Shown in pieces: positions 61,900 through 64,000 of a stretch of DNA of 64,000 nt. This stretch comes from Cacajao melanocephalus. Lineage: Eukaryota > Chordata > Mammalia > Primates > Pitheciidae. Numbering within the stretch: the first letter of the stretch is position 1; each line of letters starts with the position of its first letter. The notes beneath the pieces were generated by a model, which saw only the letters and a list, made by a program, of their open reading frames with translations, was not told where the DNA came from and made no database searches. The position numbers and the translations under genes were made by a program. The DNA lies in NCBI GenBank assembly GCA_963573385.1, contig CAUYLG010065942.1:1-64000 (forward strand), read 5' to 3'.

Positions 61900-62749
61900 A
61901 ACTATGTGGTACATATACATCTGTTATCTGAGTTTTTCTGGTAGGCATTTGATGATATGTTCACAATACTTAGAAAAGAATGTGCTTGCAATTTATATTA
62001 GTGCTAATACCTGTAAAATATTTGTAATTTGCAATGTCATTCTATCCCCTCAAACCTTATGCCATGCTCTCATTTCTGATATGCAGAATTCTTCACAAAT
62101 TAGAACCCCAAATTCAATCGTAACAATGATATTTCTGCTAACAGTCAAAGTTCTACATTTTACCGAATGACTCAGATTATGAAATATTCGGGCCTGAAGC
62201 AGGCATTTGAGAAAGGGGTGAAATTTCCCAAGATGTGGCTGAAAGATTTGAAAAGACATCTCTATAAAGAGAGCAGAAGGGAGCTGATACGGCAGAGTGA
62301 GTTTTAAAATTAGGATATACCTATGAATGGATCTCCTTTTGAAGGATTTACTTTTTATCGTCCATTTTTGCTTGTTGTTTTTGTTGTTGATGCTGTTAGA
62401 AGCCTGGAAATATTTATTTGGCAATGTTCTCTCCATTTTCCTACTATGATCCTTTGTTTGCATTCCTCAGTTTCTTCCTCAAAGCACTTTAGCTGGATAG
62501 TCTTGTCTTAAGAAGACTTAAAAGCAGAATGATAAATGAATAGGAGAACATGGTTCACATCTTATATTTTTGTTAGTGCTTTTGCAGAGGGAAAGTGACC
62601 CGCTTCAGGAGTTAAGGCCTGTATTCCAAGTAGTAACCAGAATCATAAACAATCCATGGATACATTTTAAAAATAGCAAAACTTAGGGACTTAATTTTTT
62701 CATAAATGAACTTGAATGTTTTTCATATATTAATTATTTTGATTTTTAC

Positions 62750-62925
62750 AAAACACATCATGCTCTTAGTGTTCTTATTCCCTATATTACAGATAAGAAA
62801 ACTGAAATACATAGAAGACAATAACCCTATGAATAACTAAAAAGAAGACCCAGGGTTCAACCTTAAATGTTTGGCTCTGAAGTTAAGACTTAATCAGCAC
62901 TCTCTACTGTTCCACAAGATGCCAG
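62750..62925 (-). mobile_element. MIR SINE, antisense
   Basis: 'tattccctatattacagataagaaaactgaaatac', 'agacccagggttcaaccttaaatgtttggctctgaag' and 'cactctctactgttcc' follow the reverse MIR consensus. Confidence 0.72.
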
Positions 62926-64000
62926 AATGGACATACGATTAGGAGAGAAAAGTTTTAGGTGGATGTTCAAGCATAATGTTCTAGAGGCAACTGAACCTCT
63001 GAAAAAGGAAGGAAGGAAGAGATTAAAAGACACGATGCTACTGAATACTAAATTCTACCAACATCGGTGCATGTGAGTACAGTGCTTATTATTATTGTTA
63101 TATTTTGGTACTTACATTTTATTCCCATATTGCCTGATGTGGGTTTAAAATGTTTCCTTGGAATCTCTAAATGAAACATTATTAGCTGAGCCCATATAAA
63201 TTAAGCCCACAGATTATGTATATTCAAACATCTATGAACACTTTAGCTGATAGAGTAGGATAGTTAAAATAGTAATTAGATGTCACTCTTAATGTAGTGA
63301 TCTAAACGTCTGGTAGACTGACAATCAGTTACATGACAGCAAAAGTATAAGTAATCAAAGCCAAGGAAAGAGTATAAAAGACTCTGCAAAATAAAGCATG
63401 CATTTAATTAAGGCTCATCTAAACCCAGCCCATTTTGTTTAATATATACACTTTAAATTTTACTCCATATTATCTAGGCAAGTAAGACTAAAATTTAAAT
63501 TTGAGATGTAATTATTTGTAATTTTTCTGAATTACTCTAAAAAACTTTACTTGACATCTGTAATGACTTATCCTTGGCTTTCTGTTGCACTTCAGAGTGT
63601 GCTGCATCTGTTCTGGGTTTATTTCAAGAGATTGCATGATTTGGTCATTCGTTTGATTAATTAACATGAATTTGAAAAATAAATGGAAACATTGAGAAGG
63701 CAGTGCCATACCTTTTAAAGAAGGTCATACCATTTAATTTTCAAGGACCTAACCATTTTGGTTGCTTAATTAAAGCACAGTTATCCATATTTTCTCTTTG
63801 CTAAATTTATGATCTAAATAACCGTTTACTGCTTCAAATTTTCCACAACCTTTTCTGTTGTTAAAGACATTTTAGAATGTTAACATTTGCCTCTGTCATC
63901 TACGCCTCTCTTCATTTTTCATACGTGTTTTTGCCCTTGCATAATTGGAAGGTGCATGTTAACACAAACTTACCTGTGACTTATTTTTGTGATTACTTTT
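62926..64000. other. Unassigned AT-rich stretch to window end
   Basis: No gene or repeat recognised. The minus frame 63512-63709 has no motif. Confidence 0.4.

Larger units (their letters stand above)
60951..62749. other. AT-rich stretch with local duplications
   Basis: No gene is supported. The minus frame 62050-62463 (137 codons) is the longest here but shows no domain and composition-driven Lys/Ser/Ile content. A MIR-like segment with a tandem duplication lies at 61030-61166. Confidence 0.4.

Noticed and set aside
62050..62463. 137-codon minus-strand frame as a novel gene
   Set aside because: Basic, low-complexity composition, no domain, no promoter or splice context. This length is expected by chance in 64 kb of six frames.

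Overview
This is AT-rich, CpG-poor nuclear DNA from a simian primate, very probably human. Alu (J and S type), L1PA/L1PB/L1MA, MIR, MaLR and class I endogenous retrovirus (ERV) sequences lie on both strands and none looks like prokaryotic or viral-genome DNA. I see no intact protein-coding gene, no exon I can defend, no tRNA or rRNA gene, no CpG island and no CRISPR array. The long reading frames are broken transposon or retrovirus genes, or chance frames inside Alus and other repeats.

Layout. 1-8.9 kb: a 5'-truncated L1 (105-3559) with target-site duplications, an AluJ landing 20 bp beyond it, an old antisense L1M, a MaLR LTR and an antisense Alu. 8.9-14 kb: sequence that is mostly not a recognisable repeat, holding the least explained structure of the window: a ~240-bp inverted repeat (9868-10107 / 11092-11330) with a second inverted repeat, a perfect hairpin and a 46-bp-period duplication packed around its right arm. 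14-25 kb: two compact ERV-type LTRs on the minus strand, three plus-strand Alus and one minus, a Tigger-like DNA transposon with TA ends (18786-19705), an antisense L1M and two MIRs. 25-29.6 kb: almost repeat-free. 29.6-36.6 kb: an AluJ, MER5, MIRs and MaLR-like LTRs, one split by an Alu. 36.6-40.8 kb: a heavily deleted class I provirus (5' LTR, tRNA-Arg-type primer site, leader, broken gag fused to broken pol, and a stub of the 3' LTR) bounded by a 4-bp CTAG duplication. 41-49 kb: an MLT1-type LTR, then a nearly full-length old L1 with a tandemly repeated 5' region, then an Alu inside an old LTR. 49-64 kb: mostly unassigned AT-rich DNA with an L1M fragment, an LTR-like element, a partial Alu, an antisense L1 with an Alu monomer in it, and a MIR.

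Nothing here works as a gene system. The biology visible is a record of transposition, retroviral integration and decay, plus several local rearrangements (inverted or tandem copies) that look like template-switching during replication or repair. Family names below are from memory of consensus sequences; subfamily names and outer boundaries are approximate unless a target-site duplication fixes them.
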